A DNA stretch of 64,000 nt, from contig MU864002.1 of assembly GCA_033296885.1 (NCBI GenBank), positions 1-64,000 on the forward strand. Direction: 5' to 3'. This document shows positions 11,059 to 23,100 of the stretch, piece by piece (within the stretch, counting starts at the first letter, position 1; each line of letters starts with the position of its first letter). Under the pieces are notes generated by a model, which did no database searches, was not told where the DNA came from, and worked only from the letters and a program-made list of their open reading frames with translations. Position numbers and translations under genes: made by a program. The stretch comes from Triangularia verruculosa (lineage: Eukaryota; Ascomycota; Sordariomycetes; Sordariales; Podosporaceae).

Positions 11059-14000
11059 ATGGCGGAGAGCAGCAACCCAGCAACTTGGTTTCGTACCTTT
11101 GGAAGGTCGAAGAGTAACTTGCAGCCGACGACTTCGACAACGAACCCGAGCCCGATTCGAGAGCCGTTGACTCCTCATCTGCGACTGCCGACTGAGACGA
11201 CGGCGAATTTTGGCCCCGCGAGCATCACGACGCCGAGTATCGCCACCACACATCATGGCGACCACCCTCCGCACATACCAACAACACCCACCCCCGATGG
11301 GTCACCGAGTCGGCTTCGAACTCGACCTGCCGCTGCTGTAAGACGAGTCTCCTCCCTCTTCAGCTTGGTAGGCGGGAGCAATCACTCCAGCAGTAGCCCA
11401 AAACGAGAGAGTCTCTTCCCAACTCATGCACTGCCTGGGAGGGCAGCGCCTATGGGAGCCTTGCCCCTTGGTGGATTTCATTCTGCTTCGAGTTCTCTTG
11501 ATCATGGAGGGCCAGGACTTCAAGACATGATGGGAGGAATGGGGGTCGGTGGGAGGAGAGGGGAGGAGCAAAGCATTGTGTGGTCCAGCCCAAACATGAT
11601 GCAAATGGTGGAGACATTGAGGGGGGTTATGATGGGGGTTATGAGGATGCCGGGAGGAGGAGGCATGGATATGGGCAGTGAGATGAGGGACTGGAGGGGC
11701 AATAGAGGAAGTAAGGGGGATAGGGAGGTGGAGTGGGAGACTGAGAGAAAAGAGAGGGAAAGGATGGAGAGAGAGAGAGGAGGGTTGGGGATGAGGATGA
11801 CAGCTGGGAGAGAAAGGGGGGGGTTACCGGTTGAGTAAGTCTTCTGTTCTATTTCTAACGTTCTCTTTCACGGATATAGGACTATACGATCTGTCCTCAA
11901 GTGAGGACTATCCCCTGGTCATGTGTTCAAGTTGAACCATTATCGGACCAGACCACCTTCAAGTGAAGGTACTACCACTGGAGAACTATATCCAAGCCCA
12001 GGCTTCCTGTCGTGTGGAAGCCACACGCTTCGCACTTGCAGACGATACACGTGCCTGGGTACTTCTTACTGCTATCTTAACTTTCCGGTCATAATGGCGA
12101 AACTTCTCCCATCACCACGTAGGGGACAAACTTTTGGACCTTCTTTTTACACGTCTAACACAAACTTGTAGATACAACTCACATGTGCTCGTCCTTCTCG
12201 AAGGCTTTGGGCACCTCGTAGAGCAGCTAAACAAAACTCAAGAAGAGCTTGCTGATCTGAAAAATCTGCGGGAGAAGGAAGTCGAGCAGTTCCGCGGTAT
12301 TAGCGAGGAATGGATCCAAAGAGAAAACGGCTACAAGGCCGAAATTAAACGGCTCGAGCTCGTCCTGGCAAAGGAAAGCAAAGATGGACTCGCTTCTGTT
12401 GCGTTGGCGAGACATGGCAGTCTTGTAAACCGTTCAGAGACGAAACGCTTCCAGGCACGATTAAAGAGAATGAGCAGTTCCCAGGATGTTGGTAGGTTCC
12501 GGACCCCCAATGAGGCCCGGACAGATTTGAGTGCTGAGTTGAATGGCATGGACTGATAGCGAGTCGCCAGATAACGCCAGAGAGGCGCACAGCGATCCAC
12601 AGTCTAATGTGGCGGACATTCCAGAAGCCAGGACAAGTTACGAAACTATTGGTATGTGGCAACTGCGGGATATCTGAACAATACTAACAGCTGCCTGGTA
12701 ACAGGTGACATCCCACGAGATCTCAATCCCCACAGTGATGTATTGATGAGCCGTTTGGTGGAGAGACAGGACCAAGACTACTCGTACCGGCATCACCAGG
12801 AAAGAAAACGATCCTCCAACCAAAAGAATTCTAGTGCGAGCAACGTCGACTGGGACAAACGCCAATCAACCCACACAAGTTCACGACACGAAGACGAAAG
12901 ATACCCCACGTCTCGTGAAGTCACCTTGGAAGGACGGACTGCTAAGGAACGGGCACCATGGTACGGAAAGGGGCAAGAGGGAGCTAATCAAAGTCTAAAC
13001 AGAAACGCCCATCTTGCCGTGGCGGATCCCTCCATTGCCGATCCGTCGGCCGATGAGTCCTCGGCCAGTTCAAGATGGGAGGCGGAATCTTCCACATCTG
13101 ACGATTCTGTGACGGATACCGGCTCCCCATTGGTACATTCCCAGCCTCCTGAACGATTTAACGACTCGGGGCCTGGGCTGTTTGACGGTACAAACAGCCA
13201 ACCACCTTTCAACGGCCTCGGCGCCATACATGAAGCTGCAGGATATATTCCCGATACAATTTCCGTCAACTATCAGGGGGAACAGTCAACGGCCTTGAAC
13301 TCTGTCTCGGCGAGCTCGTATATCTTCAGAGAGGAAGGTTTAGACGGACAGGAAGCATTGACACAACAGGAGCGTCCATCATTGGGTACCATGAGCAGTC
13401 AGTCTGTGGTTGAAGGCCGCCGCAGACGTTCTACGCATCTGAACCGTGGTTATAGCTTCAAACGAGGCGATGACGAGCATCTTCCAGTGACCTCACCCAC
13501 CAGAAGAGCATCCAAAGGGCTAAATGCTGACTCGATGTACCTTTATAACGACACACCCCGAGACGATGTATCCAGTGTGAGGTCTGACTGTGTGAGCTCA
13601 CCATCGACGAAGAGGCCGGCTCGCCCCGCAGGACTTGTCCCCTCCACATCGACCGGCTCTGTTGTTTGGCGGGGCAATGACGACAAAAGGGCCACTAGCA
13701 ACAGGAAGGACGATGACAGGACCCCTAGAGCTAGCACCTGCGAGTACCACGGTGAGAACTCGAATGGTCAACAGTGATCTCTCAACAGTCGGACGACAGT
13801 TCTCACGTTGCGGGTCGTTGAGCTCAGGAGGTGGCGGCGAGAGCGAGTATGGTTCAGAGCGGCCCCGTTATTTACTGTTTGGTTCCTGTTGTTCATTGGC
13901 AGTACCGACGTTGCAGATGGGCATTGGTCCACCGGCCCACCTTCTTATCGAGCTATCAAGGTGAAGCTTTTGCATGGACTTCTCGTCGGCTCACCGAGAA

Positions 14001-14187
14001 CCGTGGACAATGGCTGCATGCACGACACGAGCATGGGAGGAACCTGACCGAGATCACCGAAGCTCTCACCAACCTTCTTGGCGGCCTGATTCAGGAGACA
14101 GTATTAACCTTCAGCAGTGGTTTGGTAGGGCTGGATGCCTTGACCGAGAACTCTCACCAACCTTGTTGTCGGTCGTATTACTCATGA
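11059..14187 (+). CDS. Many-exon uncharacterised protein (3' end unresolved)
   Basis: Exons I can support are 11059-11834, a 21-nt microexon 11880-11900, 12172-12491, 12571-12651 and 12705-13751. Introns are 45 nt (GTAAGT, TTCTAAC, ATATAG), 271 nt (GTGAGG to CTAACA..TTGTAG), 79 nt (GTAGGT to CGCCAG) and 53 nt (GTATGT, ACTAAC, AACAG); all phases agree. The N-terminal ~260 residues are Ser/Pro-rich, then Gly/Met-rich and RERERE-like. The microexon yields TIRSVLKYNSHVLVLLEGF, followed by a charged helix (about 260-370) that looks like a coiled coil, then a long Ser/Asp-rich tail. Past 13751 the frame changes repeatedly; a stretch in another frame (about 13950-14160) reads GEAFAWTSRRLTENRGQW and may be a final conserved exon. 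I give the end as the stop at 14187, but a stop near 14275 is equally possible. No function can be assigned; the protein is probably cytoplasmic or cytoskeletal-associated at best guess. Confidence 0.6.
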
Positions 14188-17100
14188 GCAACCTTATTCT
14201 TTCAGGGGCTACGGAAGCTTGGGCCAGAAACCATCACCAGCCTTTTTCGCGTCCAAGAGCTTTAAGCCAAAATAACTTTTTCTCAGGGTACTTTTGTCTG
14301 TGGACCGACTCTGTCGCCAGCCATGCTGCCGGCTTCACGACTCGGCGTGGAGGGCTTGGCTTGGGGAGGAGAGGGACTTGTGATACACCGAACCGAGGCC
14401 CTCACCATTCACGAGCTCGGTGTGTGGGGAAGAGAGCCCTAAGAGGGCGGGGAATAGGGGTTCAGCCCAATTCTTCTTCTAAGCTGACTCGTTATCAGTC
14501 GATATGGATGAGGCGATGGAGGGATGGTGTAGTTTTATGGTCTTGGGGCGGAAGGGCTTAGGAGTGAGGACCTTGATGGGCAACCATGGTGGGCACAAGG
14601 AAGACACGTGGGACGGAATGGGGCAGGAGCTTATGAACTGTTGTGTAGTGTATGATTTTGTATAGATTATTGTGAACAATGAGCGGGGAAGTTGTGCGAG
14701 CATCTACATGATTCAGGAGTTTTGTGTCTTTGTAACGTGGAATTGGGCGGGAAATTGAGGGCATTCAGAGCATGACAGCTAGTTTCAGCAGTACATGACA
14801 TGCTAGTTATCTCCAATGGAGCAAGATGCGTGGCGATGACACTTGAAGAGAGTAAACCCGGGTGAAATCATTGATAAGGTATAGTCACGTTAGCCTGATT
14901 GTATTATCACTTGGCTGCTTGACATTACGGGGGGCTGAGAATGGTGGGGAATTGGCTTAAAATCAGCAGCCATTACATTGCCTATTTATCTAAGGCATGG
15001 GGTTATGTAAGGTAGGATAGGATAGGATAGGAATGACCGGGCCATACCTAGGTATGTAATGTGGCTGATAGGCTTTTTTTTAGGCGAAGGTTTTCAAGTT
15101 ACTTTGGCTAATTTTCAGGCGTGGTGTTGTTGGTTATGTGGTTGCGAGCCTACCTATCTAGATTTGGTGTGGAGGGACCTCGGGAGAGGAAGGATGACCT
15201 GCTAGGTACCCGAAATGATGAAGAGGCTGGAAGGTTCTGTTGATGAATTTGGGGTGGGCGTAATTTGCAAAGTTTTTCTAGTGGGATGACTTTTGTTTGA
15301 GGAGGCGATGGGTGGGCGGAGATGGGTTTCGAGGGTTGTGTATCTGGCTGGATGATGGGTCGGTAGGTAGGGCAGGATGATGATAGGGAAGAAGGGAAAG
15401 GGCGTCAGCGTGTGATGTGCGTGGGGATGGTAGAATGTAGGTGAGGTTTGAGGAGGCTGTTGGAAGAAGCGAGTAGGCTTCAGGTTGCGTGTTCAGGTGA
15501 TGATTGTGTATCATGGAATGGAAGCTGATGGTCTTCGTTGGAGCGGTGAGGCCGGACACTAATGGGTTATGTGATAACACGCCATGAGATAGGAGCACCC
15601 TCTCCTTGACCTGATGGAAGATCTTGAGGCTTCTATATACCCTGGCGGTGGAGAAGCCCGGGAAGCAACCAGCTTTTGGTGGTCGTCGTATTTGAGTGAA
15701 GTTGAGGTTTTGAGGCTCGAAATTCATGCATGAAGCTTAAATCTGCGACGCCGTCGGAGAGGCGTTGAGGGCTTGACTGCCTTCTGGAGGGGGACGGATG
15801 AGGCTCAACGGCCACCGGTTTCTGAGGGGTAGATCCGTCTCCGTTGGCATTTTAAAGTCCTTTTTCTTGAATTTTAACTGATACTCTACAAATGTCTTCC
15901 AAGTCTTGCGCATTACAAGCACTTTCCGCAACTTGAATAGTGGCGTTGCGCTTTTATGGTGCCTGGCTCGAGGATACGATGGCGTTGGACTCTGCCACCA
16001 ATCGCAATGCTTTTGCCTCTTTGGTGGGAGTTGCGCATGGTTTATTGTTACTGCGGTTACTTCTCTTGTAACTTTATGTATCTCGCTCGACCGCTGGGGC
16101 ATTGTGGATATGTAGAGGCGTTGGCCATGTGGAAAGCCACAACGGATCCAATGCTCTGGCTATCAGTTTTGTGGGGGCGAGTCTGAGTGAACCTATCTCG
16201 GGCAGTCTCGGATCGTGTTTGGAGTTAGGTACAGGAATCGGCCCGACGGGAACGAGGGCGTTCGTGGCTGGGTCATCACCGATGTTGCGCGAAGCCGGCC
16301 TCGGAACGATAGGGCTAGGCTTCCATTCCTGGGACCGTTTGAAGACCGATGCCTAGTGTCCACTGGAGGCGGTTTGAGAGTTCCAGGTTGTTACGACAAG
16401 CTTCCTGGCGTTTCTAGGCACGCAGAGACCATGGTTCATTATGCGCCGCCCTCCACTTGAGACCTTTCAGCCCCTGAGACGGTTGGTGGCTTTTGCCCTT
16501 CTACCCGAAAATGCGAATTTTGTTGTGGCACAGTCATACGGCGATAACTTCACCTCAAGTCATCAGTCCCAAACCATCATCAGTCCTAAACCACCAGTCT
16601 TGAACCGCCAGTCCTAAAACCATCAGTCCAATTATCTTGCTGCCTTAGGTGATGTTGAAAGTGTACTCAAATTGGCATTAGTTTGAGCAATCTAAGAGAG
16701 GAAAGGCCGTTGGAAGCCGTTGGAACAAATCCTTTACTTTCGTAGACGGTTGGGGACTGGTAACCATTAACTCAGTTCTGAATAGTGAACAATAATATGC
16801 ATTTCATGAATTCTTATCAATTGGACATGGTAGTGATGTCTGTGGACCAGGATTCAAGGCCCATCGTCCAATTTCAACACTTACCATGGCCGCTCCTGCC
16901 ATTTCCTACATATCATGAGAACTCGAAAGGAGCCCGGCAGGCGCGGTTGCCAGCCTCCTATCTTGACTATACATCGAAAAAGATAGAGCTTAGAAGTCAC
17001 AGCGGGCACCTGCCCTCTCGCTCTGCTGTTGCCTACAGAAAGCTCACACTCCTGCTCCCCTCAGTTTCCAAGTTGTAACCAAGCCTTTTTCTGCGACCTC

Positions 17101-20100
17101 GCCCGCCATATTCTCCCACTCACTCCTCTCAACAAACGAAGGGCATCCTCACCTCACCTGCTTTCAGATGATACCTTCCAGCAATAAAAAACCTCGGTAC
17201 AGCAATCACCAAACGGCTAGAATTGCAACACACCATGCCATCCAATTGCGCACATCATCATCACCAAGCCACGTACCTACTTCGACCACTGTTCTCCCGC
17301 CGTGTTGTATGCCGAATATCAGGCTAATAATCTGCTTGTACGTCCCGTCTCCGTTCGCTACCTGTCATATGTGAAACGTCCTTGTGACTGCATAGCTCTT
17401 CCAAATGCGACTCTGAGAGTCGCATGACAACGTATTCCATACCACCCACCCAACCAACATTGGCCCACCATTTGTCTACTTACACTGTTCTTGACTTTTT
17501 GGTGGGTGTGGCTGACCGTTGAACCGTTGCAGATGGCACACCACTCTTCATCGCCGAAAACAGCCCGCCGTTGCATACACCATGACTTCCATTCTCAAAA
17601 CTCTTTTCTGTGTCTTTTCAAAAATCGAGATTAATTACTATTCGATGTCGTTGGAGTTGCCATGAACATCTGCGCCGCTCTCCGTCCCAAATGAGACCCC
17701 GACAACCTTCGGAACGGTGCTGTAGGGTACGTACCTCCCACCTTCCCAGGTGCGCACGCGGCGGCCGGGGCCAGCGTTCCGGTTCGGGACGGACCATCAG
17801 AACGGACAACGGATCACGGATCTCCAACCTCAATTAGGCAGGTGCTTCAACAACTTTCCCTTCCCATTCCCCCACAACCAAAAAGCGTGCAAAATCATCA
17901 CCAAAGAGGCAGCAAACCCGCACCTTGCTCCGATCTGAGAATTCGATAACCGAAACCATACCAGGAGCGCGCCCACTCACGCCGCCGTCGCGTGTCGGGG
18001 CTGTTTCGGGTCCAGATCGTCGGGACCGTCGCATTCGGGTTCTTGGAATCCTGTAGTTTGCAGCATATGCGATATGAAGAAATTATTGGCTGCTTGGCCC
18101 GGCGACCAATAACTACATAACAACGACGACAGAAGATGCGATAGGCTGCTTTGTTTACTTGCGACTGCAACCCCCCTATTTTCAGTGGTTGATCTCAGGG
18201 GTAAGTCAGCGACAATATTTCCTAGCTTCGTTCGTTACCAGTTCAGCGTTGTCACATTGTATTCTTTTACTTTATCATTCTCATGTTCCATCAATTTATT
18301 CATCATGTCATCGTCACCGACTCAATCCCATGGATCGTGCAGGATACATCCTGCATGCAACTCAATCGGGTGGACTTGTTTACTTACCTCCTCCTAGTCG
18401 GTGTGCGAGTGGACTTTTTTTTGTCTGTTCTTTCCACACCAAGCATCGTGCATTATCATTCTCCCCACACACTCCAACGGTTTTCTTTTTGCCTCGGTCA
18501 AGGCCGTTGAACCCCATTCCTGTGAACTGGCCTCGCGATTTCTCGATCTTGCTGCGGGCCTAGATCCCGTCTGTCTTTCACCGCAATATTGACTGATCCA
18601 TCCTCATCGGGCCTATTGGGTAATACCCGTTGTCCCGGGTTCCCGACCGGCAGCCAGCACCGCACGAAACTCCTTTGTGCCGTGTCTCCTTCACTCACTT
18701 GCTGAGAGATCTAGGCCTTGTGTGCTTATCGGTGTAGGGGATTCCGTGTCAGAAACCATCGTGGTGAACAAGGGTTATGGCTGCTGTGGTTACGGTTTTC
18801 GTGGAGCAACGGCTGTGAGGCTGACTTTCACCTAGGGCTTCACCTGAGCCTAGCATTGCTACTGTATGAGGTGACAGAGCTGACGAGCGGGATTTGTATA
18901 ACGTAGTATGCTCATCAACAGGGCCCGAATCCCCTACACTAGGCTCGCAGGCCCTTACCTTGAAAAGACAGGCCGTGAACCGGTGGTTGAGGAAGATGTC
19001 AAGATCAGTCACAGCCCAGACAGCTGGGTTTTGGTGCTAACACCAGATAGTGTTTTGTATCGGAGATAATATGGAACCTGTCGCCCACGTGTTTTGATAC
19101 GCGAGTCCGATACGATCTCACTCTCCTGTCATAGACCCGGAAGGAAAATCGAAATGCGGAGAATTCTTTTGCCCCGCGGCTCTCCAACGGTTTTTTTTTT
19201 TTGGAAGAATAATAAATGAACGGTTTTCTTTTTGTGTGTCAGAGTAGTTTTTTTGGGGGGGGGGATGGCTTTATTACTGGGAAGAAGCTTGTAAAATTTT
19301 TGGTGCATCTACCTAATAAAAGAACCGCCGACAGCGATACCGAGGTGAGATGTGTAGAAAACCCCACAATTTCTTTTTCGGTATCCAAAAGGTGTGGAAA
19401 AATTCTCTAGGAGCCTCACTTTTTTTTCTTCTTCTTCAACACACAAGGGGGTTGCTGGGTGATTGATGAGCTGGTTTCCTGATTGGGAATTTCGAAAAGG
19501 TGGGAGAGGGATTTATTGGTGTAACCGCTTATTTACCTTTGGGGCTGCCACAAAAGGAGACCTCCGTTTGGGAGACGACAGGTGTGGTGCTTGGCTTTTT
19601 TTTTTTTTGGAGGGTGTGTGAAAGCTGTCAGTGTTTTGTTGATGGTGGTGGTGGGTTATAGGTGGTGCGGGTTTGAATGCTTGCAGTATTAGTGGCGAAA
19701 GAAGCGGGGGGAGGAAAAAGGGGGGAGGGAAAGTAATACGGGATAACTTTGCCCGTCTTGTAGGTATGATGAAGAGAGAGAGAGCATGTGGGGGGGAAGA
19801 GTTTTGGTGGAGGTGAGGCATAAAAGGGAAGGGATGGAAGGAAGGGACTTGACAGTGAGGCACAGGTGGTGCAGGTTTGTGTGTGTGTGTGTGTTTTGTT
19901 ACATGCCGTCTGCAAGAACATGGCCCAGACTGGTGGGTGGTGCTGAGCAGTGGTGTCAGATCAGTCAGTGATGGTGGTGGTGGTGGTGTATAAGATAAAG
20001 AACAGTTTTAGTTTTTTTCAACGGCTTCTCCGCCAACGCCTTCCATGAGATAATACGTTACTACTGCTTGTATGTAGTGCGCGATCTGGATGGGAGGGGG

Positions 20101-23100
20101 AAAGGGGCCGGGGGGGTTTAGATAGCACACTAAACCGTCCAGCCGGGAGTGCACATCCGGCAGATTTTCTCATTGACGGATAGTAACTCGATACCAGGAA
20201 CTGTCTCTGATGCAGTAGCTTGTGCATAAGTTTGGGAACGGGGTCGTTCCAGGTTTGGATAGAGAAAGGTGCACGAGGAACTTTCACGTTAGCTTTAGGT
20301 CCTGTGATGTTGGTTTCTTTTAGGGACCCCTCTTTGCTTGGAATCTTTCGGCTCTAGGTTTTTTTGAAGGTTGAGGTTGAGGGGAGATCACCTACCAGCC
20401 TGCCTCGGCCATGTCAACACCGCCCTAGAACAAAACTCAATTCCGAGTGGTCTCGCCAACCAACTGCCACGTTTTTTATTGCTATTGTCAGCATCACAAA
20501 AAAAAAACCGTTGGCGATTTGTCTCTTCCCCCCCTGAACCCACCCGAAGGATTTCTTAGTGAAGCCGTTTCAAACCGTTATTCTTTTTGGGATGCGTGAT
20601 GAGATATGTGCGTGACGAGACGAAGATCTATCCCGATCCGGTCAACTTGGCTCCCCTGTCGCGCTGAAAAGCAGATGGGTCTTTGCTGCAGATGGGCCTT
20701 TGCTGTGGGCTTGTGGGGAGGGGGGAGGGGGGGCAACGACTGGCCTGCGGCGGTTTTTCTTTTCTGCTTGTTGCTCCTCAACGGCCAGCCCGGGCCTCCG
20801 CGCTATCGAACAAACTATTGAACTATTGAGCGAACACAGAAAACAGAAAAGAAGACGGGAAACCCGGATTTCTCGTGGAGGTGGAAAGTTGGGGAGGGGG
20901 GCGTGAGGAAGAGCACATGGCGAACGGGGATGAAGCTTGAAAGAAAGTCGATCCACTTGTGTATATGTGGGGAGAAGGGATGAGGATTTGGGGATGGCCT
21001 TTGTGAGAAAGGAAGTAAAAGCCGAAAAAGGATTTTGATGAATATCCTCGGTGGATTTACGGAGTAGAGTAACATAGCCTTTTGTTTTTTTTTCCTCGGA
21101 GGTGGTGATGGTGTAGCGAGGTCCGGACGAGGGGAGATACAGATGGTGAGATTAGGGGGAACAAGTTGAAAAGTTGTATCACCAAACTTGTCAGCTACTG
21201 CTGCGTAATGTCGAGGGACGTCGTATCGCTTTTTGTTGTGTAGCCGTGACACGATCCCTACTCGGACTTTTTAATTGTCGTCAGTATTGGAAACAAAAAA
21301 AAAAGTGATCGGCAACGTCCGCCGTTGTGTCACCAAACCACAAGTGACCTCGAGATCTCCAGTTGTGTGATCTTGCAGCAAGCAGCTTGAAGGAATTCCC
21401 CTCCCCCTAGCCCCGGACCGTTGAGGGTGTGTGTCTTTGACCGTTTTATCATCAACGTTCCTCCTGCCCCGTGCCCCGAAGGATCGGAGAGGCGTGAACG
21501 CCATCAAATATCGCCACAAGACCCTGGCATTTGGTAATAAGCCGTAAGACATAATAGTTTCATGGATATCCCCCGATAATATCAGACCAACAAACATGGT
21601 GTTTGCGCTTTGATGATATACTACCGCCGTCAGAACGCCATTCGGCATAACAAGACCGGCTTAATATCATGGCGGGGGATGGATCCTGAGCACGGCACGC
21701 CGTAAAACATTTCTGACCTTCGGTAAAGGAAAAAGTTTCGTTTCTGGATCGATCAGAACCTAGACTTTCATGGTGGTCAAGCCTGTCAAGCCACAGTACC
21801 ACCTCCCAAGACCAGTGATCTTCTCGGCAGATGATCTTTCCGGGCGCAGATCGTTTTTTTGCTGTGAGTGTGCCTTGCCGCTTTTTGGCAAATCCAGACC
21901 GCTCGAGAAAGCAAAATTTCGTCATAACTGCCTCCACTCGGGATGCTGCGATGCAGGTTGAGTTGTCCCCGGGACGAATATGTACATCGAGGCTTTTGCT
22001 TTTTCCGGTGATGTCGGTGTCCTGAAATGAGACTTGGGATGGACGTGGTGGCGTCAACACCGTTTCTTCTTTTTGCTCTGATGAGTCGTCCTCTCTCTCT
22101 CCACGATTGTGATGTGATTCAGAGAACGTCAAACGGTTTGGTGGGTATTTCCACTAACAACGCTGAGAAGTGAACCCCTGCCTCATGAGATCGGGCTTCA
22201 ACGCCTCTTTCCCCCACCCCCTTCATCATCACCAATCCCATCAAACGAAACATGAGATGCTTTTATTTCATGTTTCGTTTTCCCTCATCATGCTGTTCCA
22301 GATCGTAGCTGGTGTTTCCAAAACCGCCGCCAAGCAAAGCCATGACTGCGTAAACGAAGTTTGATATCGCTCACCCACGCTAGACTCCCGCTTTGGGCTT
22401 GCCTGCGGGATCTACACTACATTTGTCGTTAACGTTGTGTTGTGCACAGACTTTCGATATTCTTGACAGGCGGGGGTAGGCGAGCGAGGTCGCCGACCTG
22501 GAAACCTTTGAGCAGGGGAGGGGGGGAAAACATGGGTTTTGCGTGCGCAGTATGGTCAGTGCTTGCTTGTTAACCCCTACCCTGCGGTGATGCATCTCCG
22601 GTTGCTTGCCTTTTTTCTCGGCCGGGTGACTGCTGATGTCGTCGTCGTCGCCGCCAGCCCATTCCAGCCCAGCCCAGCCCAGCCTGCTGTACACATGTAC
22701 CGTGTATGTAAATATAGGAAGGGAAATGCTGCCGTTGCATTCAAAAGATTGCCGGCTTGTGTTTTTCCTGGCTGGAGATCCCTGGCGTGCAGCGGTCCTT
22801 GTATTGATTGCGGCGCAACCGCTCATCCATGCTCCTCTACCCGCCCGGCGAGCGGGAAGTTATAAGATGATCATTTTATTTCTTGCGCGCGCGCGCTGGC
22901 AAGGAACAGTTTTGTTGGGTTGATGAGGCTGTCGCTGAAATTGGCGACAGTGATGCTTGGAAGAGGTTGAGGTGACAGCGTTACAGCGTTACGTTTCTTC
23001 AGCTGCTTTGGTTTTGAATGGTTGGTTGCGGCGGTCGGGGAGCGGAACGTAGCGCGTCGATCAGTCAATCAATCAAATCAGACACAAGACCACCCGACTG

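Noticed and set aside
15278..15727. 149-codon minus-strand frame
   Set aside because: His/Pro/Ser-rich translation of pyrimidine-rich DNA without domain or conservation signs.
21560..22132. 190-codon minus-strand frame in the gene-poor tract
   Set aside because: Charged translation with some protein-like look, but no family, no start context and no linked exons; expected by chance in 23 kb.
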